Source: Psychrobacter sp. GP33 (GTDB lineage: Bacteria; Pseudomonadota; Gammaproteobacteria; Pseudomonadales; Moraxellaceae). Taken from it: a stretch of 64,000 nt of DNA. Position 1 is the stretch's first letter, and every line of letters begins with the position of its first letter. The DNA is taken from assembly GCF_014119005.1 (NCBI RefSeq), contig NZ_JACGYX010000007.1, positions 42,083-106,082 on the forward strand. Reading direction: 5' to 3'. Below, in pieces: positions 35,815 to 43,748 of this stretch. The notes beneath the pieces were generated by a model that was not told the DNA's origin, did not search any database, and was given only the letters and a program-made list of their open reading frames with translations. Made by a program: the position numbers and the translations under genes.

Positions 35815-37782
35815 ATGATAACAAAAAATACGATTACTATAGAGCCATGGATTACAGAGCTGTGGGCTTGGGCTGATAAGTTTGAGATATCTGAAGAGGA
35901 TTTACCACGCAATAGAGAAGGTTTGTTGAACATAATAGATTTAGATATTCGTTCCAATCAACTTACTGAACTGCCTGAAAGTATCGGTAAATTAACTAGA
36001 CTAAGACGATTAATCGTTAGTAAGAATCAACTAGATAGATTGCCAGACAGCATCGGTCAACTTATTAATTTAGAGTGTCTAGATATTAGTGACAATCCGC
36101 TCACTACGCTACCAGAGAGTATTGTTCAGCTTAAGGAGCTGGAGTTTATTACTATTGCTGAAGATGGTGCTACTAATAAGCTAGTTGATTTGTCTGCAGA
36201 GGTTACTGGTTTTTTACGGGGGTTAGGTCACGGTTGCAAAGGATGGAGCGATACTATTAAGCCCATTCGTAGCACTAGTATTCAGGAGTATCTACTAAGA
36301 AAGCAGCGTCTTAATCGGAATACTGTAGTAGATGAAGATACTGACCACATACCCCTTGAAAGTATCGATCGAGAAGCCCTACAGGAAGTAATCAAATGGG
36401 CAGAATTGTGCGATCTACCTAGCCATACTATTTCAAGAGATACTGATGAGCTGGTTAAACAGACTTCTTTATCAATTGATTCGTATACGCAGCCTATACC
36501 AAAAGCTATTGGTTGTTTGACTCAATTAAGAATCTTAATCTTTAATAGTTGCATGTCATCGGGTAGTGATGCCTGTCAAGCTGATGATATTCTACCAAAT
36601 ACTATTGCCAATCTAATCAATCTTGAAACGCTAAGATTAGTATGTAATGGCTTATCCTTTCTTCCGACTAATTTGCATGAACTAAAAAATCTAAAGACTT
36701 TAGAAATTACTTTTCATGATGTGACTACCATTCCTAAAGTACTGGCAGATATGAGCTGTAATATCAAGTTGCACCTGCATGGTAATCAAGACAAATTACC
36801 AGTTAACTTGTTAGATGATTTAGCAGATATCCGCTGCTTAACCGAACTGTCAACTAACGATGAACATTTAACGATATTACCCGATAATATTAGCCAACTT
36901 ACAAACCTAAGAGTATTGAATATTACCAGTGGTTCCTTAAAACAAATCCCGCAAACCATTGGTGCTCTAACCTATTTAACTCACCTGACGCTACACTGCG
37001 AAGTGCTTGAGCATTTACCAGAGTCAGTAGGGCAGTTCAGCCAGTTAGAGGAGCTCATTGTCATTAGTGAAAAAATAGGACAGCTTCCTGATAGCTTAGC
37101 TAATCTAACTCGGCTACGCGGGTTAGATATCCCTGCTCATTTAGTTGATCAGTTACCGATAGGCATTATTGAAAGGTATCGCAATAATGAGTTGTGGATT
37201 AAAAATATTGCTTTTACAAAGTTGTACACGCCACAAATGAGCGAATATGACTTATCCCGTTATGGGTTTTTTCTTATTAGTGATAATTGGGATGAAAAAT
37301 CACTAATTGATCTGAGGTTCAAAACAGCGCCAGAGTTCTTACTCGGTTTGCAGACGACTAAAAAAACTATTAAGCAATTTGATGTGGTGGATGGCATTAT
37401 TATTTGCCAGCCTGATGAAGTGCAAAAAGTTATGAATATGTTTGAAACTACTTTCAATGAATTTAAGGGTAACGACCCTACAGATATTGAAAAGGCGCTA
37501 AGTTTTGCGAAACCTGCTAAGTTTATACAAGCTAGTGCATTAGAAATGTCTAAATCAGACCAAGTGCTCAGTCAGATTATTGATCAGATTCCTAAAGATA
37601 TTACTATAAAAGATATGATGTTTAAAACTGAAAGTAACCGCCATTTTACGTTTGATGAGTTCGAAGTTATATCAGATACTATTGATAATATGGGTGTAGA
37701 GGATGAACATATTTTCTATAGTACAGAAGTTGTCGATAAGCCTAAGTACTGTTGGATGGGTATGATATATATGGTTTCGTAG
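35815..37782 (+). CDS. leucine-rich-repeat protein with a novel C-terminal domain
   Basis: A 655-aa protein with no signal peptide. Two LRR blocks, about residues 40-120 and 210-450, show the LxxLPxxIxxLxxL consensus (LTELPESIGKLTRLRRL, LDRLPDSIGQLINLECL). A spacer with HGCKGWSDTIKPI separates them. The last 170 residues are a non-LRR domain starting YGFFLISDNWDEKSLIDLR. That domain is clearly related to the protein at 38496-39113. ATG 35815 is chosen because AAGGAAG precedes it. LRRs mediate protein binding, so it may be cytoplasmic and interact with the stand-alone paralogue or an unknown partner. Function unknown. Confidence 0.75.
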   Translation: MITKNTITIEPWITELWAWADKFEISEEDLPRNREGLLNIIDLDIRSNQLTELPESIGKLTRLRRLIVSKNQLDRLPDSIGQLINLECLDISDNPLTTLPESIVQLKELEFITIAEDGATNKLVDLSAEVTGFLRGLGHGCKGWSDTIKPIRSTSIQEYLLRKQRLNRNTVVDEDTDHIPLESIDREALQEVIKWAELCDLPSHTISRDTDELVKQTSLSIDSYTQPIPKAIGCLTQLRILIFNSCMSSGSDACQADDILPNTIANLINLETLRLVCNGLSFLPTNLHELKNLKTLEITFHDVTTIPKVLADMSCNIKLHLHGNQDKLPVNLLDDLADIRCLTELSTNDEHLTILPDNISQLTNLRVLNITSGSLKQIPQTIGALTYLTHLTLHCEVLEHLPESVGQFSQLEELIVISEKIGQLPDSLANLTRLRGLDIPAHLVDQLPIGIIERYRNNELWIKNIAFTKLYTPQMSEYDLSRYGFFLISDNWDEKSLIDLRFKTAPEFLLGLQTTKKTIKQFDVVDGIIICQPDEVQKVMNMFETTFNEFKGNDPTDIEKALSFAKPAKFIQASALEMSKSDQVLSQIIDQIPKDITIKDMMFKTESNRHFTFDEFEVISDTIDNMGVEDEHIFYSTEVVDKPKYCWMGMIYMVS

Positions 37783-37876
37783 TTATATTAAGTATAAATA
37801 TAGCTGAAATAAAATTGTAGGCATCGTTGGCAAACGATTATCGCTTAAGAAGCAAAGAATATAGAAGGTGAGAGAT

Positions 37877-38323
37877 ATGAGTACAGCTTTGTTGAATGAT
37901 TTTATCCAAGCTCAAAATACTGTTTATCCATCGGTTATTAACGAGTTAACTGAAGGGCAGAAGCGTACGCATTGGATGTGGTTTATTTTTCCACAGGTGA
38001 AAGGGTTGGGACACAGCACAATGGCTCGGCGCTTTGCAATAGGAAGTCTAGAGCAAGCAAAAGAGTATTTGCAGCACGACGTACTTGGAGCACGGTTGAG
38101 AGAGTGTGCTGAATTACTATTGTTGCATCCTGATAAAAGTGCTTTAGAAATTTTCGGATCAATCGATACGCTGAAACTACACTCTTCGCTTACACTGTTT
38201 ACTTTAGCATCCTCTAATAAAAAATGTGTTTTTAACGAGCTTTTAGATCAGTATTTTGAAGGCAGTTACGATATAAACTCTATCAGAATGTTAAAGCAAA
38301 TCAATGATCAGCAATCTAAGTGA
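37877..38323 (+). CDS. DUF1810 family protein
   Basis: A 148-aa protein matching DUF1810: an N-terminal FIQAQNTVYPSVINEL segment, the conserved THWMWFIFPQVKGLGHS, and ARLRECAELL, KLHSSLTLF. The start at ATG 37877 follows GAAGGTGAG; an upstream GTG at 37868 is possible. The family is widespread, cytoplasmic and uncharacterised. It lies between the LRR gene and its single-domain paralogue, and no functional link is evident. Confidence 0.85.
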   Translation: MSTALLNDFIQAQNTVYPSVINELTEGQKRTHWMWFIFPQVKGLGHSTMARRFAIGSLEQAKEYLQHDVLGARLRECAELLLLHPDKSALEIFGSIDTLKLHSSLTLFTLASSNKKCVFNELLDQYFEGSYDINSIRMLKQINDQQSK

Positions 38324-38495
38324 ATAAAACCGAACGAGAGTCTAAAAGGGGATGTAATCCTTAGTGAAGATTAAACTTCAATAAACGAATTTATGCCAGA
38401 TGATAAATGTCTTAGAGACTGTGCAAGCGCTCTACGGTCGTAAAATGTCGTCAAAGTTTGATACTTTTGACTACATTAAAACCCCTTAATGATCA

Positions 38496-39113
38496 GTGAG
38501 CATGACCATGAAATATCAGATTGATGACTCGTATATAGATGATATACCTAGTGCTGTTCTATATCGACAAACCATGGATCATTACCCTAAGTCTGCTATT
38601 GGTTGTTTTATCATCAGTGATGATTGGAGTGAGCAGGCGCTACTAGATCTAAAAAAGAAGTCGGAGTCTTGGTTCTTAGTAGGCTTGCAAACAGATGGTA
38701 GTGAATTTGAACGCTTAGATATTATAGACGGCATTGTTAGATGTCAGCCAAATGAAGTAAATAATGTCATTAGAATGCTTGATGTAAAATCTGCAAGTAC
38801 TCTTATCGGTATAGATGTGGTAGATATCAAAAGTCTGTTCGAGTGTGGCAGTTTATTTCAATTCATCCAAGAAAGCACCGTAGACGAATTTGAATCAGAT
38901 TTAATAAAAGTGACGACACATAAGCTTGTTAGTCTACTTGCAAAATCCCGTGATACTAGACGGTTGTTGATTGGAATGGAGAGCTTTCAAAGTTTACCAC
39001 TAGAAGTATTTGCTTATATATCAGATGCTGTTGAAGTATTATTGTCTAATGATGATGCTTCTATTTATTACTATTCAAGTATGACTGATGAGATCAATAC
39101 TTTTCATTTATAA
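38496..39113 (+). CDS. stand-alone paralogue of the LRR protein's C-terminal domain
   Basis: A 205-aa protein (201 or so if the second in-frame ATG is used). CFIISDDWSEQALLDLKKKS, VGLQTDGSEFERLDIIDGI and RCQPNEVNNVIRML align with FLISDNWDEKSLIDLR, LGLQTTKKTIKQFDVVDGI and ICQPDEVQKVMNMF in the LRR protein 1.1 kb upstream, so the two share a domain of at least 80 residues. The C-terminal parts diverge but keep SDAVEVL...IYYYSS-type ends. The domain is not one I can name. Confidence 0.65.
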   Translation: MSMTMKYQIDDSYIDDIPSAVLYRQTMDHYPKSAIGCFIISDDWSEQALLDLKKKSESWFLVGLQTDGSEFERLDIIDGIVRCQPNEVNNVIRMLDVKSASTLIGIDVVDIKSLFECGSLFQFIQESTVDEFESDLIKVTTHKLVSLLAKSRDTRRLLIGMESFQSLPLEVFAYISDAVEVLLSNDDASIYYYSSMTDEINTFHL

Positions 39114-39248
39114 GCGATATATGTTGAGGGGTAGGTATAAGTTTAAAACAGCCGCATTAAATTTTGAGATTTTTCAACAAACGATAAGAGCTTTAGTTAT
39201 ATTTCATTTAATGGCTAATAACAACTAAAATCACATAGGTATAAATTC

Positions 39249-40106
39249 ATGGCAGAAGAAAACAGTATTAATGAAGGTTACAATGTTATAAAGATTTCAA
39301 GTTTTCTATCTACAAAAGAGTATTCAAATAAAAAACTCGTTATACCTAACTATCAGCGACCTTACCGGTGAACAGAAAAAAATATTATCGACTTGCTAAC
39401 AGACTTGTACTATCAGTGCAAAAGGCTTGGTCATAACTTAGGTGATGTTTATAACCCAGATAATGCGTATCGCTTAGGTACTGTGGTTTTACATCAACAT
39501 ACTAAAAAAGGTGAGACGCAGGTTGATTTAGTTGATGGCCAGCAGCGTACTTTGACACTGTTGCTGCTTATGAAGGCTGCTGCAGATTCTAAAAGATTTA
39601 AAGAGCAATTTAATGGTTTTACTCCAGTAGAAATAAACCTCCCTGATTGTAGTGAAACTCAAAAAAACCTAAGTAAGAACCTTGCATTTATAGAACGTCA
39701 TGTCAGTAGCCCAGAATTTACGCCAGATGTATTAAATTTTTTACTGCATCATTGCGAAGTGGTTCAAGTAACCTTGCATGAGCTATCTGAAGCTTTCCAG
39801 TTTTTTGATTCACAAAATTCACGTGGTCTTGATTTAAGTCCTCATGATTTGCTAAAAGCATTTCATTTACGCGAGTTTGCTACTTCAGAGGATAGTTCAA
39901 AAGAATCTATTGTGAATAAGTGGGAGCAGAAAAATACAAAGGATCTGAAATTGCTGTTCTCCAATTATTTATACCCTATTCGTCAGTGGAGTCTTGGTAG
40001 GCCTAGTCTATACTCTAAGGAACTATGCTTTAGTTATAAAGAGTTTGAGCTGCCTTTTTACTTTTTAGAACTTACACATCTTTTCCATTCCTTCATGGGG
40101 ATATAG
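39249..40106 (+). pseudogene. DUF262 (GmrSD-like) gene, nonsense-mutated and 3'-truncated
   Basis: From ATG 39249 the frame reads to KKLVIPNYQRPYR and then TGA at 39369-39371, where the family has Trp (YQRPYxW). Beyond it the DUF262 core is clear: VDLVDGQQRTLTLLLLM near 39520-39570 and FFDSQNSRGLDLSPHDLLKAFHL near 39810. The frame then fades near 40057, at the end of the convergent YezG-like gene, so the DUF1524 nuclease half is missing. DUF262 proteins belong to type IV GmrSD-like restriction. This copy should be dead. Confidence 0.85.
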
Positions 40107-40501
40107 TATTCATCAAGCTCAGTCTGATCTAAGTCGCTAACTGACCTCATATATAAACTAGGCCAACTATCTTCTTCAGAAATATAAGCGAAATCAATTT
40201 TAAAATTACCATCTTCTGTTAAGGTTATTAACAAATGCGTCCATGGGTTTTCGGAAAATATTGAGCATTTTTGTAAATCTACTGCTAGATTAAGTATTTC
40301 TTGCTCAATTTCTTGTACAGGATTACTGAACCCTTCATAGAAACTATGTGTAGTATCTAACTTATCAACCCAACTTGAGCCAGCTTGACTACTGTTCTGA
40401 TAAAACATACCAACATATTTTATCTCTTTAGCTTCATCTGGCATTACTGACCATAACAACTCCCCTAGTTTTTGATAGATAATCTGATCATCTGTTTTCA
40501 T
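40058..40501 (-). CDS. YezG/DUF600-family immunity protein
   Basis: A 147-aa acidic protein. The layout with an N-terminal IYQKLGELLWSVMPDEAKEI, a central WTHLLITLTEDGNFKIDFAY and a C-terminal EYYIPMKEWKR matches the YezG (DUF600) immunity family, which neutralises polymorphic toxins of the LXG/CDI type. No toxin gene is adjacent, so it is an orphan immunity gene. Its 3' end overlaps the decayed end of the DUF262 pseudogene on the other strand. Confidence 0.75.
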   Translation of the reverse strand: MKTDDQIIYQKLGELLWSVMPDEAKEIKYVGMFYQNSSQAGSSWVDKLDTTHSFYEGFSNPVQEIEQEILNLAVDLQKCSIFSENPWTHLLITLTEDGNFKIDFAYISEEDSWPSLYMRSVSDLDQTELDEYYIPMKEWKRCVSSKK

Positions 40502-40762
40502 GCCATTTTCCTATATCAGTATTTTTTTAATGCCTTAGCAATTGATAAATCATTTATTATTAAGACTGGCGCTGATTATTTCATAATTATTAAAATTGCA
40601 TCTAATACTAGAAACTCAATGCCTGTATAGCGCACCGAACAGGTATTAGAACACAATAATAAATACTTTTTTCAAAGCATCATTCCATTTTTTTCCATTA
40701 ATATTATATTATTTGTGCTAATTGATCTTGCTAAGCTTGAACACCGCAATCTACCGTAGGAT

Positions 40763-40768
40763 AGGAGG
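40763..40768 (+). promoter_or_regulatory. perfect Shine-Dalgarno before an ATA start position
   Basis: AGGAGG lies six bases before an ATA codon at 40775-40777 that begins the SUKH frame. The spacing is ideal for a start at that codon, which suggests that an ATG was changed to ATA. Confidence 0.6.
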
Positions 40769-40774
40769 TATATT

Positions 40775-41245
40775 ATAAATATTTATAGAGATAATGGAAA
40801 AGTAGATATTGATATAATATTCAAAGCAGAAGAAATTATTAGTCATGTTTTCCCAAGTAATTATACTGACCTAGTAACTAAATATGATGCTCTGAGATTG
40901 GAAAACAATATTTTTGATTTTACGAATGTTTATGGAGAAAAGGATGAAAGAGATGTTAATTTTTTAAGCTTTAAAACTGATCATATCGATGGTGATATTA
41001 TCAGTAATCAAGAAAATGTATCAGATATCAGTAATTTCGGTTATAAAAATATAGTTTTATTTGCAATTTGTGCGAACGGGGACTACATCTGTTTTGATTA
41101 TCGACATGATGCTATGACTAAGAAGCCTAAAATCGTTTTAGTCTGTCATGATGAATTTGTAGATCATGATGACGGTACAAGCTCTATGGTTATTAATCAT
41201 GTAGCTGACTCATTCGAAGATTTTATTGATATGTTGCATACCTAA
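40775..41245 (+). CDS. SMI1/KNR4 (SUKH) family immunity-like protein with apparent ATA start
   Basis: The frame opens with (M)NIYRDNGKVDIDIIFKAEE, runs through ENNIFDFTNVYGEKDERDV and YKNIVLFAICANGDYICFDYR, and ends SFEDFIDMLHT. The late part is typical of SUKH proteins: a hydrophobic strand, then GDYICFDYR and a final helix. About 156 residues fits the family. No ATG, GTG or TTG lies near the strong ribosome site; the first TTG in frame (40898) would remove a quarter of the fold. It is either weakly expressed from ATA or silenced by a start-codon mutation. SUKH proteins act as immunity factors against polymorphic toxins. Confidence 0.65.
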   Translation: MNIYRDNGKVDIDIIFKAEEIISHVFPSNYTDLVTKYDALRLENNIFDFTNVYGEKDERDVNFLSFKTDHIDGDIISNQENVSDISNFGYKNIVLFAICANGDYICFDYRHDAMTKKPKIVLVCHDEFVDHDDGTSSMVINHVADSFEDFIDMLHT

Positions 41246-41377
41246 GATATCTCGTAAATTTGATCAAGATAGCGTTATTAGCTCGAAAAACTAACGTTCT
41301 GTACACCATGAAGTACACTGTAACTATTTCAGCTAGTTAAAACGTTGATACCATTAGCCCACAGCCTAAGTTTCGAG

Positions 41378-41397
41378 TCCTCACTAGGGTACTGAAC
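41378..41397 (+). repeat. 20-bp direct repeat, copy 1
   Basis: TCCTCACTAGGGTACTGAAC matches 41940-41959 at 19 of 20 positions. The copies flank the Imm41-like gene. Confidence 0.6.
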
Positions 41398-41520
41398 CAT
41401 TGAAAGAACCTGATTATTCCGCCATATGTATACTAGCAATAATCTAACAAACAGCTTCTCCTATAACAGATTCTATTGGTGCGCTGGTAATGGTACGCTC
41501 GATACGGAAAACAGGAAATT

Positions 41521-41919
41521 ATGCTTATGGAAATAAATGAATGCGAAGAAAAGTTTTGGAATAGTGACTCTTTTCATTATTATTTAGAGAATGAAGACAC
41601 ATGGGATGTTGATAAATATTGGGATCTTGAATATTCACTAATAAAGTTAAGTAAGCACCTTAATGACAAGAATATGGTAGAAAAAAATCTTGCAAGAAAT
41701 ATCTATTACTTAGGAAATAGTATAAATAAGCTAGTCTGTGCTCATAGGAGCTCTACACGTGCATGGACATTTGATACATATAGATATAGCGAAGATGACA
41801 TTGATTATTGTATTGATAGGTTTAATCACCTCATGCGAGTTTTATGGCAAGCTGGTAGCTACAATCATGAAGAATCAATAAATTTTTTTAGAGAAAATCC
41901 GTTGTTTAAAGATATTTAA
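41521..41919 (+). CDS. candidate immunity protein (Imm41-like)
   Basis: A 132-aa acidic protein: EYSLIKLSKHL, then a short helical middle, then DIDYCIDRFNHLMRVLWQ and a terminal ENPLFKDI. The helical W/Y-rich pattern and the NPL(L/F)K ending recall Imm41-type immunity proteins, but this is pattern memory and not a profile match. An alternative ATG at 41527 has better spacing to AGGAA. It sits in a row of orphan immunity genes and is bracketed by a 20-bp repeat. Confidence 0.45.
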   Translation: MLMEINECEEKFWNSDSFHYYLENEDTWDVDKYWDLEYSLIKLSKHLNDKNMVEKNLARNIYYLGNSINKLVCAHRSSTRAWTFDTYRYSEDDIDYCIDRFNHLMRVLWQAGSYNHEESINFFRENPLFKDI

Positions 41920-41939
41920 CTATAATACTTTATTAAAAA

Positions 41940-41959
41940 TCCTCACTAGGGTACCGAAC
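41940..41959 (+). repeat. 20-bp direct repeat, copy 2
   Basis: TCCTCACTAGGGTACCGAAC, differing at one position from copy 1. The pair brackets a segment of about 560 bases with one immunity-like gene, as if a cassette had been duplicated or inserted. Confidence 0.6.
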
Positions 41960-42329
41960 TTGTTCCCATAACGGTGATTATGGTAAATAGTTTTAGAGCG
42001 ATAAAAGTAGGATTCAGAAGTATTTGGGCTATAAATCGCTAAGATATATGAAGTTTTTTTATTACCGTCAAGCTGTGTAACTAAAAGCTCCTCAGTTAGT
42101 ATCTACAGATTTGATAGCAGGGATCAGCGTGGGGCATGCTGTTAAATCCCTAAAACCAAACTTGGGAGATTTTAATCAAGCAGCGTTGCAATAAACCTTA
42201 TCAGGTTGTTATTTTAATAAGTAATTTTAGAAAAACTTATTTAATATAATTGATGTAGAATTAAACAAATGTACTTACCGTATATAATTTCCGTTTTCTG
42301 TACTGACCCCTATTAAAAAAGGAATGCTT
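41960..42329. other. non-coding stretch with an IS-end repeat
   Basis: Stops in all frames. Positions 42136-42184 resemble 29131-29179, the end of a decayed IS3-type element, so a copy of that IS once sat here. The last 60 bases precede the exported-protein gene and hold its ribosome site (AAAGGAATG). Confidence 0.5.
42136..42184. repeat. IS-end-like repeat, copy B
   Basis: Matches 29131-29179 around AAACTTGGGAGATTTTA, with about 80% identity by eye. The rest of the IS is missing. Confidence 0.5.
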
Positions 42330-42896
42330 ATGAAAAAGCTTGCGGCTTGTCTTGGTCTTGCCTTGGCTTGTATATCTACCTCTCATGCCCAAACCATCGC
42401 TGGTTACAGCTTTGAAAAATACCCTGCTAAGATTTATAACGGTAAACAAGCGCCCTTAAAATTAGGTGACTGGAGATCTTTTCGCACTCGTCTGATAGAA
42501 GCTCATAAAGATGGTGACATTAACTTCGCCGGTAACTATATCGTAACAACCTGGGGCTGTGGTACAAGCTGTGTTTCAGGGGCTATGATTGATAAACGTA
42601 CTGGCAAAGTATACGATATTCCACTGGGTGAAACTGAGGATAGTATCACCCCTTATGAAAGTGGCGCAGAATGCTTCGCAGACGGAGCAGAACTCGATGA
42701 TGACGAGCGTTTGGCTTTCTATTCCAATAGCCGCTTATTTATCAGCCGCAATTGTGAAGGCGAGAAAGTCAACGAAACCACTGGTAAACAACTTATCACT
42801 TATTATGTCAATATTTGGGATGAAAAGACCAAAACATTCAAGCTAAAAAAGGTTCAGCAATCTAAACTCGTTACAGTGGACTACAGTGAATTTTAA
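42330..42896 (+). CDS. exported hypothetical protein
   Basis: A 188-aa protein from ATG 42330. The Sec signal MKKLAACLGLALACISTSHA has a typical cleavage site before QTIAGY. The mature part is beta-type with cysteines in WGCGTSC and ECFAD, and conserved-looking FAGNYIVTTWGCG and GKVYDIP. Related proteins are common in Acinetobacter and Psychrobacter as uncharacterised periplasmic proteins. ATG 42324 is an alternative start. Confidence 0.7.
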   Translation: MKKLAACLGLALACISTSHAQTIAGYSFEKYPAKIYNGKQAPLKLGDWRSFRTRLIEAHKDGDINFAGNYIVTTWGCGTSCVSGAMIDKRTGKVYDIPLGETEDSITPYESGAECFADGAELDDDERLAFYSNSRLFISRNCEGEKVNETTGKQLITYYVNIWDEKTKTFKLKKVQQSKLVTVDYSEF

Positions 42897-42925
42897 ACCA
42901 AATTTTTTCTGTATTTACCTTTTAA

Positions 42926-42952
42926 AGCCAAGTTTTTAGCCTAAACTTGGCT
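42926..42952 (+). terminator. hairpin after the exported-protein gene
   Basis: A perfect 10-bp stem (42926-42935 with 42943-42952) and 7-base loop, 30 bases after the stop codon. The T tract is weak. Confidence 0.4.
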
Positions 42953-43078
42953 CATACTACTCCCTATCTTTTTTAGATGCCTTAGCTTGGGCTATCTTGA
43001 CGGAAAAAATCAACCACTTCAACATTGTAGTAGCACACTAAATTTGGACTGTATTTAAGAAAGTGTATGCTGCGCACG

Positions 43079-43111
43079 AAAAAAGCCAGACAACCTAAGC
43101 TGTCTGGCTTT
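43079..43111 (-). terminator. rho-independent terminator of the integrase operon
   Basis: An 11-bp perfect stem (43082-43092 with 43101-43111). On the minus strand the stem is followed by six T residues. It lies just past the Zn-ribbon gene, the last of the leftward integrase operon. Confidence 0.75.
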
Positions 43112-43126
43112 GAAATCTTGAACGAC

Positions 43127-43447
43127 TTATCTATGATTATGTTCCCGCCATACAGCATGCTCACATACCTCACAGCACCAACTCTCTTTTGCCCGCATAT
43201 ACGGAATGTCTGCTGGTATCTGCAGAGGACACACATAACCACAATACTCGCACCGCACATCATCTAAATAAGCAAAACACTCACCGATTGTCTCGAACAG
43301 AACTTGTGCGCTAATCTCATACTTCTCACAGAGGGTTTCTACATGTGCGATATAATCACTTTCATTATCATATGCCCAATAATCCTCACAGATTCTTAAA
43401 TCTCGTGCGTTCTGCGTCATATTCGGCTGAAGTTTTACACTCATCAT
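43127..43447 (-). CDS. small Cys-rich (zinc-ribbon-like) protein
   Basis: About 106 aa. The C-terminal half has CEYCGYVCP and CCEVCEH, four or more cysteines in CxxC pairs typical of a zinc ribbon. The start is ATG 43447 or the adjacent ATG 43444, both just after AAGGAG; the longer open frame to 43492 overlaps the previous gene. Last gene of the integrase operon. Role unknown, perhaps nucleic-acid binding. Confidence 0.6.
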   Translation of the reverse strand: MMSVKLQPNMTQNARDLRICEDYWAYDNESDYIAHVETLCEKYEISAQVLFETIGECFAYLDDVRCEYCGYVCPLQIPADIPYMRAKESWCCEVCEHAVWREHNHR

Positions 43448-43454
43448 GTTCTCC

Positions 43455-43748
43455 TTAGTAGCCGACATAGTCAGAGTGCGGTAATAGCTCATAAAGCTCG
43501 CTCTGAAGCTGACAACGCATATCCTCTATCACATAGCCAAGACTGGCATCCAAACGCTTCTGTACCCATATACGCATCGCCATATCGTTATTAAAACAGC
43601 GCTTCACTCCCAAGAAGCGAGCGAGGTTATGACCCGATGAAATATACAACTCACGCATTAATGCATTAGCAATCTCATTCGCATCTGCACTGATTGCACC
43701 GTCAGGTTTAAGTTCAGCAAACAGCTCTTCATAATTGATAATTGTCAT
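43455..43748 (-). CDS. small hypothetical protein of the integration module
   Basis: A 97-aa protein of unknown family (GAISADANEIANALMREL, ARFLGVKRCFNNDMAMRIWV). Its start overlaps the integrase stop by four bases, so it is translated with it. Small genes in this position are common in tRNA-integrating elements, and function is not predicted. Confidence 0.6.
   Translation of the reverse strand: MTIINYEELFAELKPDGAISADANEIANALMRELYISSGHNLARFLGVKRCFNNDMAMRIWVQKRLDASLGYVIEDMRCQLQSELYELLPHSDYVGY

Noticed and set aside
42982..43267. Frames on both strands around the int-operon terminator
   Set aside because: They read through the hairpin and overlap the Cys-rich gene. No domain or ribosome site.
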